Source: CAG-390 sp045644325 (GTDB taxonomy: Bacteria > Bacillota > Clostridia > Oscillospirales > CAG-272). From it: a DNA stretch of 41,291 nt. Below, piece after piece: positions 7,487 to 17,700 of the stretch. The notes under the pieces are model-generated. The model had not been told where the DNA came from, did not search any database, and saw only the letters and a list, made by a program, of their open reading frames with translations. The DNA lies in the NCBI GenBank assembly GCA_045644325.1, contig JAZRGT010000005.1, positions 1 through 41,291 of the forward strand. The letters are read 5' to 3'. The position numbers and the translations under genes are program-made. Numbering within the stretch: the stretch's first letter is position 1; each line of letters opens with the position of its first letter.

Positions 7487-8668
7487 TTATTTCTCCTCCT
7501 TTCCGTAGAGGTGGCAGGCAACGTAGTGCGTGGGGCTGACCTGAACCATACATGGGTAATCGCCCGAGCATTTCGCGATGCACTTGTCGCATCTTTCCTT
7601 GAAATAGCAGTGAGTGGGCATATTTACGGGGTTCGGGACGTTGCCGGGGATGTTGAAGAGTGTGTCGGAATCCGAATTCATAGTCGGCTTCGACTTCTGC
7701 AGACCGATTGTGTAGGGGTGGCGGGGATCGTGGAAGATCTCGGAAGCCGTTCCGCGCTCGATTACCTTGCCCGCGTACATAACGACGACGTAGTCTGCCA
7801 TTTCGGCAATAACGCCGAGGTCGTGGGTGATGAGCATGATCGAGCCGTTGATCTTTTCCTTAAGGTCGCGGAGAAGATCGAGGATCTGCGCCTGAATGGT
7901 AACGTCGAGAGCGGTTGTAGGCTCGTCGGCGATGATAAGACGGGGATTGCAAGCGAGTGCCATCGAGATCATAACTCTCTGACGCATACCGCCCGAAAGC
8001 TCGTGGGGGAAGGCGGCGTAAACGCGGTCGGGAGCGGCAATGCCGACAAGCTCGAGCATTTCGAGCGACTTTGCCTTCGCGCTTTCCTTGGTCGCGCCGG
8101 GAACGTGGATAAGGGTTACCTCGTCGAGCTGTTCGCCGATGGTGAAAACGGGGTTGAGCGAGGTCATAGGCTCCTGGAAGATCATCGAGATCTGATTGCC
8201 GCGGATGCGGTGGATCTCGGACATCGGCATATTTGCGATATCGTAGACCTTTTCGATCTCCTTGCCGTCCTTATCGTGTTCGAGCGAACGGAATCTGATC
8301 TGACCGTCAACGATCTGTCCCGTGGGACCCTGAAGGAGTCGCATAACAGACATACTGGTTACGGATTTACCGCATCCCGACTCGCCGACGACGCCGACGG
8401 TGGTGCCTGCGGGGATCTCGAAGGAAACGCCGTTTACTGCCTTGACTACGCCCTGATCGGTGAAGAAGTAGGAGTGAAGACCGTCGATCTCGAGGATGTT
8501 GGAGCTGTCCTTCATCTCGGTGAGGTATTCACTTTCGTCGCATTTGCGGAACTTCTTGGCTTCAAGCTCGCGCATAACCTTGGCGTTAGCCTTGGCGATC
8601 GCGCGGACTTCCTTGCCCGAAAGATAGTGTCCGTTCTGCTTTTTCTTTCCTATATTATTAATAGCCAT
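7487..8668 (-). CDS. oppD: Oligopeptide/dipeptide ABC transporter ATPase OppD-like
   Basis: The 393-aa protein has an N-terminal extension of about 55 residues before the ABC domain. Motifs are Walker A GESGCGKSVTSMS, Q-loop IFQEPMTSLNPVFTIGEQL, signature LSGGMRQRVMI, Walker B LIIADEPTTALDVTIQAQ and switch LITHDLGV. The C-terminal cysteine-bearing segment CYFKERCDKCIAKC..VACHL matches the region reported to hold an Fe-S cluster in some DppD/OppD proteins. The basic N-terminal extension (KKKQNGHYLSGKEVRAIAKANAK) is longer than usual. The gene sits between oppC and oppF with a gap of five bases or less. Confidence 0.95.
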   Translation of the reverse strand: MAINNIGKKKQNGHYLSGKEVRAIAKANAKVMRELEAKKFRKCDESEYLTEMKDSSNILEIDGLHSYFFTDQGVVKAVNGVSFEIPAGTTVGVVGESGCGKSVTSMSVMRLLQGPTGQIVDGQIRFRSLEHDKDGKEIEKVYDIANMPMSEIHRIRGNQISMIFQEPMTSLNPVFTIGEQLDEVTLIHVPGATKESAKAKSLEMLELVGIAAPDRVYAAFPHELSGGMRQRVMISMALACNPRLIIADEPTTALDVTIQAQILDLLRDLKEKINGSIMLITHDLGVIAEMADYVVVMYAGKVIERGTASEIFHDPRHPYTIGLQKSKPTMNSDSDTLFNIPGNVPNPVNMPTHCYFKERCDKCIAKCSGDYPCMVQVSPTHYVACHLYGKEEK

Positions 8669-8673
8669 ATCTT

Positions 8674-9714
8674 TTACCTCCTCTGCTTGGGGTCGAGAGC
8701 ATCGCGCAGACCGTCACCGACAAAGTTGAAGCCGAGAACGGCGATGATGATGCAAACGCCGGGAGGTCCCCAGACGTTGAAGAAGTTCTGGAGAATATTC
8801 GAGTCCTCGGCAACGATGTTGATCATCGTACCCCAAGCCGCAAAGGGCGCGCGAACACCCATATTGAGGTAGGAGAGCGATGCCTCGTAGAGGATCATGC
8901 TACCGAGCGAGAGGGTCATCGAAACGATGAGCTGGGGCATTACGTTCGGGATAAGATGCTTGAAGATCTTACGCGAGGTCGAATAGCCCATAGCCTCTGC
9001 CGCGACCATATATTCCTGCTCGCGAAGGGAGAGGATCTGTCCGCGGACGAGTCGCGCGGTTCCGGGCCACGAGAAGAGAGTCAGGAACGCCATCAGGAAG
9101 TAGATTCGCTGATTTGCCGCGACGTTTGCCGCGTCGAGCAGAGTGGAGATGATAAGGAGGATCGGGAAGCCGGGCAGGCACATCAGGATATCACAGATAC
9201 GCATGATGACGTCGTCGATAACTCCGCCGAAGTAGCCCGAAATACCGCCGAGAACAACGCCGAGGACGTTGATGGCGAAAACGGCGATGAAGGATACGGC
9301 AAGCGAGATGCGTCCGCCGTACATAAGACGGGTGAAGACGTCGCGGCCGTCCTTATCGGTGCCGAGGATATGATCCTTCGAGGGTTTGGCAAGCGAGTTG
9401 ATCTCCTTGCCGGTTTCAACGAGCTGATAAAAGGTGTGTGTTTCGCCGTTTTCCTCGTATGTAACGAGCGAGTAGGTATACTCGGTCTTGCCCGAAAAGT
9501 CCTGCTGTGTCTCGCCCCAGACGGGGTAAACTATCGGTCCGAGCCAGCAGAAGAGGAAGAGTCCGACGATCATAAGAAGTCCGACCATCGAAAGCTTCGA
9601 GCGGAAGAAACGGCGCGCGACCATTCTGCCGGGCGAGAGAAGCTTGACGTTTTTGTCGTGCGGCTCTGTTGCCTCGGGTTTGGCGGTAATTACTTTTTCA
9701 TTTTCATTAGACAT
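8674..9714 (-). CDS. oppC: Oligopeptide ABC transporter permease OppC-like
   Basis: The 346-aa inner permease has an N-terminal cytoplasmic tail, a first membrane segment at about 38-60, an extracellular insert (KTEYTYSLVTYEENGETHTFYQL), then LGTDKDGRDVFTRLMYGGRISL, the sequence that marks DppC/OppC proteins. Five further membrane helices follow. The EAA loop that contacts the ATPases is EQEYMVAAEAMGYSTSRKIFKHLIPN. AAAGGAGGT precedes the ATG. It pairs with OppB. Confidence 0.94.
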   Translation of the reverse strand: MSNENEKVITAKPEATEPHDKNVKLLSPGRMVARRFFRSKLSMVGLLMIVGLFLFCWLGPIVYPVWGETQQDFSGKTEYTYSLVTYEENGETHTFYQLVETGKEINSLAKPSKDHILGTDKDGRDVFTRLMYGGRISLAVSFIAVFAINVLGVVLGGISGYFGGVIDDVIMRICDILMCLPGFPILLIISTLLDAANVAANQRIYFLMAFLTLFSWPGTARLVRGQILSLREQEYMVAAEAMGYSTSRKIFKHLIPNVMPQLIVSMTLSLGSMILYEASLSYLNMGVRAPFAAWGTMINIVAEDSNILQNFFNVWGPPGVCIIIAVLGFNFVGDGLRDALDPKQRR

Positions 9715-9728
9715 AATAATTACCTCCT

Positions 9729-10721
9729 TTACTTGGTCAGCTTGACGCGCGGGTCAACGATAACGTACATAAGGTCGGCAAGGAGCACGCCCATAACGGA
9801 AAGGAGTGCGAGGAACATATTGTATCCCATGATGAAGGGGATGTCCGCCTGCATCATTGCCTTGAACGCAACGTTACCGATACCGGGCAGGTCAAAGACC
9901 TGCTCGGTAATGATCGCTCCAGAGAAGAGCGAGGGGAGAAGTCCCGCAAGCGAGGTTACAAGGGGAATGAGCGTATTGCGGAATGCGTGCTTATTGATAA
10001 CAACGCTTTCCTTCAGTCCCTTTGCACGCGCGGTGCGGATGTAATCGGAATTGAGAACCTCGAGCATATTCGTTCTGGTCATTCTCATTCGTCCGCCGAT
10101 CGAAAGGATAACGACGGTGAGGATCGGAATGAACATATGCATAAAGTAGTCGCCGAGGAGGGCGATTCCCGTGTTCGACGCGGTTGCGTCAACGAGTCCC
10201 GAGGGCGGGAAGAGTGCGAGCTTGTTTGCGAGGAAGTCCTTGAGTACCTGTCCGAAGAAGAAGGAGGGAAGCGAGATGCCTATCATTACGCAGATGGTAA
10301 CGAGGTAGTCGCGGATCGAATACTGATGCGTTGCCGCGGTGATACCGAGGGGTATCGCTATCATAAACTCAAAGACGGTCGCGATAAGCGCTACGGCGAA
10401 GGATACGCCCATATGGTCGACGATAACGTCGAGAACGGGCTGACCGTAGACGAAGCTCGTGCCGAAATCGAATCGGCAGAGCGCGCCGAGCCACTGAACG
10501 TATCCCTTGATAATACCCATGAAGCTTGAGTCGGAAAGACCGTACATTTCGTACATCGTCTGTATCGCCGTTTCGTCAAGCGAGGTATTGTTCGAGAGTG
10601 CCGCGATCTTATTGGTTACAAAGTCGAAGGGCATAGAGCGGACGAGAATGTAAATGATCAGCGAAACACCGAGCAGGATAAGCAGGGCAAGCGCAAGTCT
10701 TTTGATGATATACTTGAACAT
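9729..10721 (-). CDS. oppB: Oligopeptide ABC transporter permease OppB-like
   Basis: The 330-aa permease begins MFKYIIKRLALALLILLGVSLIIYILVRSMP, the classic OppB/DppB first helix. It carries six membrane helices and the EAA loop SDYIRTARAKGLKESVVINKHAFRN. It sits 18 bases after the substrate-binding protein gene. No good Shine-Dalgarno sequence is visible in that gap (the best is AAAGTAAA), so translation may rely on coupling or be modest. Confidence 0.94.
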   Translation of the reverse strand: MFKYIIKRLALALLILLGVSLIIYILVRSMPFDFVTNKIAALSNNTSLDETAIQTMYEMYGLSDSSFMGIIKGYVQWLGALCRFDFGTSFVYGQPVLDVIVDHMGVSFAVALIATVFEFMIAIPLGITAATHQYSIRDYLVTICVMIGISLPSFFFGQVLKDFLANKLALFPPSGLVDATASNTGIALLGDYFMHMFIPILTVVILSIGGRMRMTRTNMLEVLNSDYIRTARAKGLKESVVINKHAFRNTLIPLVTSLAGLLPSLFSGAIITEQVFDLPGIGNVAFKAMMQADIPFIMGYNMFLALLSVMGVLLADLMYVIVDPRVKLTK

Positions 10722-10739
10722 TTTACTTTATTGCTTTTA

Positions 10740-13310
10740 TCAGTTAGCAAACTCGATCTCCCAGATCTTGTCAAGGGGAGAGGTGTAGGGGTTGATCTCT
10801 GCGGGGAGAGAATCGGAATTGATAACCTTTGCGTTGTAAGCGTAGAGAACCTTTCTCTGGTATACGGGAAGCTCAACTGCGAGGTCGAGAACGTATCCCA
10901 TAGCTTCGCGGTAAAGTGCGGAACGCTCTGCCTGATCGTTGATCTCACGTGCATCGTCGATGACGTCGCTGAGCTTATTCAGGATCTGAGTCTCCTCGGG
11001 ATAGGATGCGGGAGAAGCGAGGATCTCGCGGTAACCCCAAGCGAGGGTGGAGGTTGCGGTGGAGTTCTTGTGGTATACCTGATACATATCGGGGTCAACG
11101 GTGGTTCCCCAAGCTGCTGCCCATACTGCAAGCGAACCGGTTGCGAGCTTGGTGAGTGCCTGAGTATCCGGAACTACCTCGATGTTCCATCCGCACTCGT
11201 TGAGAAGGTCAGCGGCGGACTGGAAGGTCTGGTAGGTGGGGTGATCGGTGAGGTTGGAGCCTGCAATGGTGAACTTGATGGAGAGTGCGGAGTCGCCTGC
11301 GGAAACGCCTGCGTGCTGCATATATTCAAGAATTGCAGCCTTTGCCTCCTCGCGGTTGAAGGAGATCGAGGGATAATCGTGGAGGTTATCACGGCTGTTG
11401 TTGCCGCTTGCATCCTTGGGGTATGCCCAGGATACGGTGGACATAGGCCAGTAGATGGTCTCTGCCATACCGGTCGAGTAGTAGGAAAGTGCGAGAGAGG
11501 TGTTCATAGCGGACATAATAGCCTTACGAACGTAGATATTGGGAACCTTGCCCGCGTTAACGCCGATGTAACCGTAGCCGAGCTGATCGGTGTAGGTCTT
11601 CTCGATGCCCTTGGAAGCGAGGCCGTTGATGAGGTCGATGTTAGCCTGAGTGAACTGAGGAGTTACGAAGTGAACCGAGCCGGACTCGAGTGCGGAGATA
11701 GCGTTCGAAGCGGAAACTACCTGGTAACGAACCTTTTCGATCTTGGGCTGACCCATCATAAAGTTGTTGTTAGCCTTGAAGTAAACGACGTTATCCTTGA
11801 AGAAGTCGCCCTCTGCGGGGTTGTCGCTGTGGTTCTTGTCAGAAACCTTGTATGCGCCCGCGCCCATGGGGAGCTTAACGTTTCTGGAGGACTGAATTAC
11901 GTTCTTCATATAGTCGAAGGAAGCGTAGTCAACGCCGAACTTGTTGTTTGCAACGTCAACGGTGTAGCCCTCTGCGTAGTAGTGCTGGGGAGCAACCGAG
12001 AATGCGAAGTTCCAGATAGCCTTGGGGTCGGTGCCGTTGATAGTGATCTGGAGCACGTCGTATTCTTCAGCGTTTACGGGCTTGCCGTCAGCATCGTGCT
12101 CGTGAGCAACGGTGTAGGTGCCGTTCGAAGCGGTAACGGTCTGAACGTCGGTGGTATGACCGAGAGAAACGATACCCGAGATGTTGGGAACGGTAAGCTC
12201 GCCGTCCTTCATGTTAGCGCGAAGGATAACTTCCTTTGCCTTTGCGGCATAGGTGGTGCGGAGCTTGTTAGCGGTTGCCCAGTAGGAGAGGATGATGTCG
12301 AGCTCCTGTTCGATCTTGGAGTTGTAAACGTAGTCGATAGCGGAGTTCATATCGGTAACAACATCGGAGTTGTAAAGGCGGGTGACCTTTTCGATCTTGG
12401 ACTTGATATCCTTGTTGGTTGCGGGATCCTTTGCGTACTCAACGGTAACGTAGCCCTCTGCGTACATAAAGGAGGTTACCTCGTCGAATTCGCCGGTGGA
12501 CTTATAGGGCTCCTCGAGGTATGCTTCCTTTGCGGAGATATAGTCGGTTCCGAGCTCCTCCTTGAAGAGGCGGAGAGTTTCCTCGTAGTCAGCGAGGAGG
12601 TTTGCGGTGGTTACCTCAGCGGCGTTGTTCGAAACTGCGTTGATATAACCCGAGGAGAGGGAGTGCTTGTTGATGGCGTCAACCATCTTAGCGTAGTCAG
12701 CGCTGTAGCTGCCTGCGGTCTGGGTCTTGCCGACCGAGCGGAAGAGGTTGATAAGCTCGTTGAGACGGTTCTGAGCGCGATCGTTTGCGGCATCAGTGAT
12801 GGTGTCGTCAACGTCGGTAGAGCCGGAGCCGATGGTCTGGGTGCGGTAGTCCTGAAGACCTACGATATCGGTCGAGTACATAGTGGAAGAACCGGTATAT
12901 ACGGGATCGAGGTAAACGTAGAGGTTGAAGAGGACGTCCTCCATGGTCATGGGGTGACCGTCGGAGTAGACGATATCGTTCTTGAGAACGAAGGTGTAGG
13001 TGGTCTTGTCGGTAGCGGAATCGTAATTGACAACGTAGTCAAGAACTGCAACCGAGTGATCCTTACCGTAAGCTACGGTAACGTCGCCGTTCACGTAGTC
13101 GGAGCCGAGCATACCGATCTGCGTCATCGAAACGATGGTGGCATCGGCACCGGTGGTAGAGAAGAAGGGGTTGAAGAGACCGTCGAGTTCTTCGGTCATG
13201 ATAACGAGCGCGTCGGGTGCAGAGCCCGTATTGCTGCACGCTGTGGTCGATGCGAGTGTGCCGAAAAGCATAACGGCGGCAAGCATCAGTGAGAGAATTC
13301 TCTTTGACAT
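10740..13310 (-). CDS. Oligopeptide substrate-binding lipoprotein (SBP family 5, OppA-like), enlarged
   Basis: The 856-aa protein has a lipoprotein signal peptide (ILSLMLAAVMLFGTLASTTAC, acylated Cys near residue 24). Its ends match extracellular peptide-binding proteins of family 5: LDGLFNPFFSTTGADATIVSMTQIG, YTFVLKNDIVYSDGHPMTMEDVLFNLYVYLDPVY, YGYIGVNAGKVPNIYVRKAIMSAMN and LDLAVELPVYQRKVLYAYN. It is about 300 residues longer than a typical OppA because of a helix-rich insertion at about residues 155-395. The ATG at 13310 is chosen because GGAGG lies at 13318-13322; an in-frame ATG five codons upstream overlaps that site. The gene heads the importer genes and is the likely capture subunit for protease products. 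Confidence 0.93.
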   Translation of the reverse strand: MSKRILSLMLAAVMLFGTLASTTACSNTGSAPDALVIMTEELDGLFNPFFSTTGADATIVSMTQIGMLGSDYVNGDVTVAYGKDHSVAVLDYVVNYDSATDKTTYTFVLKNDIVYSDGHPMTMEDVLFNLYVYLDPVYTGSSTMYSTDIVGLQDYRTQTIGSGSTDVDDTITDAANDRAQNRLNELINLFRSVGKTQTAGSYSADYAKMVDAINKHSLSSGYINAVSNNAAEVTTANLLADYEETLRLFKEELGTDYISAKEAYLEEPYKSTGEFDEVTSFMYAEGYVTVEYAKDPATNKDIKSKIEKVTRLYNSDVVTDMNSAIDYVYNSKIEQELDIILSYWATANKLRTTYAAKAKEVILRANMKDGELTVPNISGIVSLGHTTDVQTVTASNGTYTVAHEHDADGKPVNAEEYDVLQITINGTDPKAIWNFAFSVAPQHYYAEGYTVDVANNKFGVDYASFDYMKNVIQSSRNVKLPMGAGAYKVSDKNHSDNPAEGDFFKDNVVYFKANNNFMMGQPKIEKVRYQVVSASNAISALESGSVHFVTPQFTQANIDLINGLASKGIEKTYTDQLGYGYIGVNAGKVPNIYVRKAIMSAMNTSLALSYYSTGMAETIYWPMSTVSWAYPKDASGNNSRDNLHDYPSISFNREEAKAAILEYMQHAGVSAGDSALSIKFTIAGSNLTDHPTYQTFQSAADLLNECGWNIEVVPDTQALTKLATGSLAVWAAAWGTTVDPDMYQVYHKNSTATSTLAWGYREILASPASYPEETQILNKLSDVIDDAREINDQAERSALYREAMGYVLDLAVELPVYQRKVLYAYNAKVINSDSLPAEINPYTSPLDKIWEIEFAN

Positions 13311-13341
13311 TTTAATTTCCTCCATTTTGTATTACAAAAAA

Positions 13342-14700
13342 TTAATTCAAGAATGTGAGCGCGATCTCGCCCGAGGCAGGGTCTGTAACGATCGAGATCT
13401 TGCTTTCCGCTCCCTCGGCGAGAGATACCTTGATGCCCGAGAGGGAAATATTTCTGTTATCGCCGTTTCCGACGAGTGCGCCGAGCGAGTATTCCTGCGG
13501 ATAGATGTCGCCCGAGATGATGAATTCGGAATTATTCACGGTCACGCCGTCAAGCGCGGCGTCTGCGGAGAGCTGACCGCAAAGGAGTCCGAATGCTGAG
13601 CCCTGCATACGCGAGCCTGCGGCGAGGGTGTATTTGATATTCTCAAAGTTTACGCCCTTGATCGATGCGCCCGAGGAGAGCGAGCCGAAAAGACCGCCGT
13701 TGGTCTTTGAGTTATCTGCCTGAATAAATGTGATGTTCGAGAATTTGTGGCCGTTACCCTCGATCTTGCCGGTGAAAGCACCGCCCGCGAGAGCCGCGGA
13801 CCAGTTGAGTCCCGTGAAGTCGAGGTCTGATTCGATGTAGTAGCATCCGCCGAGCTTGCTGTTCTTGACGAACTGCTCTGCGGTGGAGATGCGATACCAT
13901 TCGCCCTCGGCGAATTTTGTGTAAACGCAGATTTTTTCGGTAGCACCGACACCGTGCTCGTAGTCGATGTTGCCCGAAAGCGTTTCGGTTACGGGCTTGG
14001 TCATTTCCTTGTCGAGATACGCTCCGACGAAGGTCTTGCCTGCGATCTCGGGGAAGGAATTCATATTGAGCTTGCCCGAGGTGAGATCCCACGCGGGGAT
14101 ATCGAGCGAAATGAGCTGCTCTGACTCGTAAAGATCGAAGCCGCCCTCTGCATTCTGAACGTAGAATTCAAAGTTGAAGTAGGGGATCCAAGCCGCGTAA
14201 AGCGTGAGGAAGGGCTCCTCGGAGCTGTAATTGCCCTCGGGAACCGAAAGGGTGTCGGTTTCGAAGTTCCAGCGTCCCGAGTAGGTGTAGCCCTGCTCAA
14301 GTCCCGACTCGGAGGTCGGTCTGCCGTAAGCATCAAGGGGATTGCCCGATGCATCGGTGCGGAGTGAGCATTCGCGATACCAGCCTGCGAAGAAGCAACC
14401 GTTCTTTGAGATACCGAAGGCGCGGTCGCCGCGGCGGCTGTCATCGGGGGTGATGAGCTTCAGCTGATAATTGCCCGAGGCGTCCTTTTTTGCGTCCGCG
14501 AGTCTGAATGCATCAACAACCTGAACATTTTCAGTGTTGGCGAAAGCACCACCGCAAGGATCGAAGCGGACGCTGACCGTATATCCCTCTTTGTTGAGCC
14601 CCTCGTAGGGGAGCTCCCATTGGGAGCATCCCGCGAGAGTGCAGAGGACGGTAAGCATAGCCGCGAGGATCGCGATCAGCTTGATATTAGTCGTGTTCAT
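13342..14700 (-). CDS. Secreted lipoprotein with InlB B-like repeat and GLUG-like modules
   Basis: The 452-aa product starts MNTTNIKLIAILAAMLTVLC and has the lipobox LAGC at about residues 23-26. An early module (VSVRFDPCGGAFANTENV .. GCFFAGWYREC) resembles Listeria-Bacteroides (InlB B-type) repeats. A second such region is at about 150-250 (FPEIAGKTFVGAYLDKEMTKPV). The C-terminal half has glycine-rich motifs (GGLFGSLSSGASIKGVNFENI, GLLCGQLSADAALDGVTVNN, GALVGNGDNRNISLSGI) like GLUG repeats. The ATG overlaps the protease gene end by 14 bases, so it is translated after it. It probably helps surface binding or protease function; the exact role is unknown. Confidence 0.8.
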   Translation of the reverse strand: MNTTNIKLIAILAAMLTVLCTLAGCSQWELPYEGLNKEGYTVSVRFDPCGGAFANTENVQVVDAFRLADAKKDASGNYQLKLITPDDSRRGDRAFGISKNGCFFAGWYRECSLRTDASGNPLDAYGRPTSESGLEQGYTYSGRWNFETDTLSVPEGNYSSEEPFLTLYAAWIPYFNFEFYVQNAEGGFDLYESEQLISLDIPAWDLTSGKLNMNSFPEIAGKTFVGAYLDKEMTKPVTETLSGNIDYEHGVGATEKICVYTKFAEGEWYRISTAEQFVKNSKLGGCYYIESDLDFTGLNWSAALAGGAFTGKIEGNGHKFSNITFIQADNSKTNGGLFGSLSSGASIKGVNFENIKYTLAAGSRMQGSAFGLLCGQLSADAALDGVTVNNSEFIISGDIYPQEYSLGALVGNGDNRNISLSGIKVSLAEGAESKISIVTDPASGEIALTFLN

Positions 14701-17700
14701 TTTTGTCTTTATTTTCTCCTTCCTCTGCCTTATCGGCATTTTTGCCCGTAACGCTGTCCTTGAAGATCAGCGCAAGAATAGTGAATACAAGAAGAGTGGT
14801 GAGTACGATGAGAATGGTCTCGGTAGCATCGGTCTTGTCCTCGGTGGGCTCCTCGACGGGAGGCTCGGTCACCTCACCGTTTTCGAGAGTGAGAAGCTTT
14901 TCGATTCTCGCCTCAGCTTCGGTCAGCTTCGGGTAATTGGTAACGAGCGCGCGCTGCTCGAGGGTTGAGATAGCATCGTATGCCGCGCGTGCAGCTTCAA
15001 CAGCCGCCTTGTCGTCAAGCGAAACGGTCTCGGGAAGCTTATCGATGAGGTTGATTGCTGCGAGAGTTACGTCATCGGCTGCAGCTGCGCCGAGGAGGAC
15101 GTTATCGAAGTAATTGCCGAGGATAAAGGACTCATAATTCTTGCCGTTTGCGGGGCAGACCATAGTGATCTTGTTTTCAACGTGACCGATATAGTCGATG
15201 AAGTTTGCACCGTAGTAAACAACGTACGGAGATTCGGCGGCGTTCCACATAAAGTAGTCAACGATGCCGAGACCCTTGAAGATAAGCTCCTTGCCGTTCT
15301 GATCGACGAAATCGTAATCGCCGGTTGCGGGGATATTTTCGTAGGTTGCAAAATAGTTGTAATCGAACTCCTCCTCAAGGATGGGAGCGTTGTAGCTCTT
15401 GAAGGTTACGAGGGAGAGACTGTCACATGCGAAGAACGCCTTGTGACCGATCGAGGCGAGCTCCTTGGGAAGCTCGACGCTCTTGATATCGCTGCCCGCG
15501 AACGCCCAAGCGGAAATTCTTGCGGTTCCGTCTGCAACGATAGCGTTCTTGCCCTCACCCGCGTAGGTGATGAGCTCAAGACCGTTCGGGATGATGCGGT
15601 AGAGCGATCCGCCGATGACCTTTACGTTCTCGGAGAGATCGTAGTCAAGGGTTATTTCGTCATATACCTTGCCGTTGAAGTCGACCTTGTTGACCTTTGC
15701 GAAGGGCTCGAGGGCACACATTGCGAAGGGGTTGTCGCCGATATTTGCGAGCTTTTCGCCGAGGGTGACCTTGAAGGGAGTCTTTTCTTCCTTAATGAAA
15801 GCGTATTTTCCGATGAATTCGGCAGACGAAAGATCGATCTCGGTGATTGAGGTATAAGCAAAGGCGTAGTTGCCGACGGATGCGATCTTATCGGATCCGA
15901 TGACCGAGGTGAGGGCGGTGCAGTATCCGAATGCGCCCTCGCCGATCTGTGAGCCCTCTGCGAGCTTGGCGGAGGTGAGCGTTTCGGTGCCGGTGAAGGC
16001 ATAATCGCCGATCTCAGCGGTCTTTGAAAGGTCGACCGACTTCATAGCGGTATAACCGAAAGCGTTCTTACCAATCTTGGAAATATTTGCAAAGGTCATA
16101 TTTTCGAGCGCGGAGCAATAGTAGAATGCGCTGTCCGCGATCTCGGTAAGCTTTGCACCCGACTTGACCGACTTGAGACTTCTCATATAGGAGAATGCAC
16201 CCTCGCCGATCTTTTCGGCGGAGGAGAGGTCGATCGAGGTCATAAGGGGAGCGTGGTAATGGTAGAGGTAATTGTTATCCTCGTCGGTTGCGATAGCGGT
16301 GAAGGAGCTGTCGAGATATTCGTATGTCGCATCACCCGAGAATGCGTAAGCACCGATCGACTTGACCTTGGAAAGATCAATCTTCTCGAGCTTTGCCGCA
16401 TTGTAGAATGCGTAGTCGCCGATCTCAACACCCGTACCGAGCTTGACCTCGGTCAGCTCAGCCGCACCGTAGAACGCGCTGTTACCGACGGTGACGTTAT
16501 CGCCGATGGTCAGCGAGTGGATGGGGGAGGTGAAAACGTAGTAGTAGATACGGGAATTGTCCGCGAGTCTGTAATATTCGTAGGTCCAGTTGTTATTATT
16601 GGATATGCGGAATGCACTCTGACCGATAACTGCGCCGTTACCGATGGTGACGGTCTCAAGCTTTGCGCAATCGCGGAAGGCGTTGGCACCGACCTCGGCG
16701 TTATCCGCGATCTTGACGGAGGTAACCGCGGTGCTTCTGAAGGCGCTTGCACCGACGTACTTAACAGCAGAAAGATCGGGAGTTGCTTTGATGCCCGTGT
16801 TTATAAACGCGTAGTCGCCGATGTGGGTGAGCTTGCCGAATTCGATGTTCACAAGCTCTTCGCAACCTGCAAATGCGTAGTTGCCGAGTTTGGTCACGCC
16901 GGGGAGCTTAACGGAGGTAATGTAGTTATTGCCGGAGAACGCGCCGTCGGCGACAGTGGTAACGGATGCGTGAAGCTCGATCTCTTCTGCTATGGGAGCA
17001 CAGAGAAGAACTGTCTTTCCGTCTGCGGAAAGGAGATATGCTCCGCCGCCCTGAGACTTGAAGGTGGTGTTGCCCTCGGATACCGTGAAGGATGCGACCT
17101 TGGTGCCGCGGAATGCGTATTCGCCTATAACGGCAACGTCGCGGCCGATGGTTACCGAGGTAAGGCTCTTACATCCGTCAAAGCTGCCCGCGGGAATTAC
17201 CGATGCGTTGACCGAAATTTCCTTGAGAGCCTCGCATTTTGCGAAGACGTACTTGCCGAGCTTGATCTTTTCAGCCTCGATAACTATGGTCTTGAGCTTG
17301 GTACAGCCCGAGAAAGCGTAGGAAGCGACAGACTTGGTCTTTTCGGAGAGAGTAAGCTTCTGGAGATTCTTGTTGTTTGCGAATGCGTATTCGCCGAGCG
17401 CAACGCCCTCGGTGAGAGTGATCGCACCCGAAATGTTACAGTCCATAAACGCCTTTTCGTTGATGAACTTGACGTTTCCGATACCCTCGACCGAGACGAG
17501 CGAGATACATCCCGCGAACGCGCCGTAGTCGATGGTGGTGAGAGTGGAGGGAAGAACGACGCGCTTGAGTGCGGTCAGGTTAGCGAACGCGAAGCGTCCG
17601 ATCTTTTCAACGCCCTCGGGAATGATGACCTCCTCGATGGTGTTGTCGCCGAGGTACCACATCTTGGTGGTCTCGGGAACTTCCTCGGAGATCTCGTCCT

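Noticed and set aside
6395..8872. 825-codon open frame on the plus strand across oppF and oppD
   Set aside because: It spans two well-defined ATPase genes on the other strand and has no start signal or homology.
10731..13292. 853-codon open frame on the plus strand opposite the peptide-binding protein
   Set aside because: Low-complexity Val/Gly/Cys-rich translation without domains, mirroring the codon bias of the real gene.
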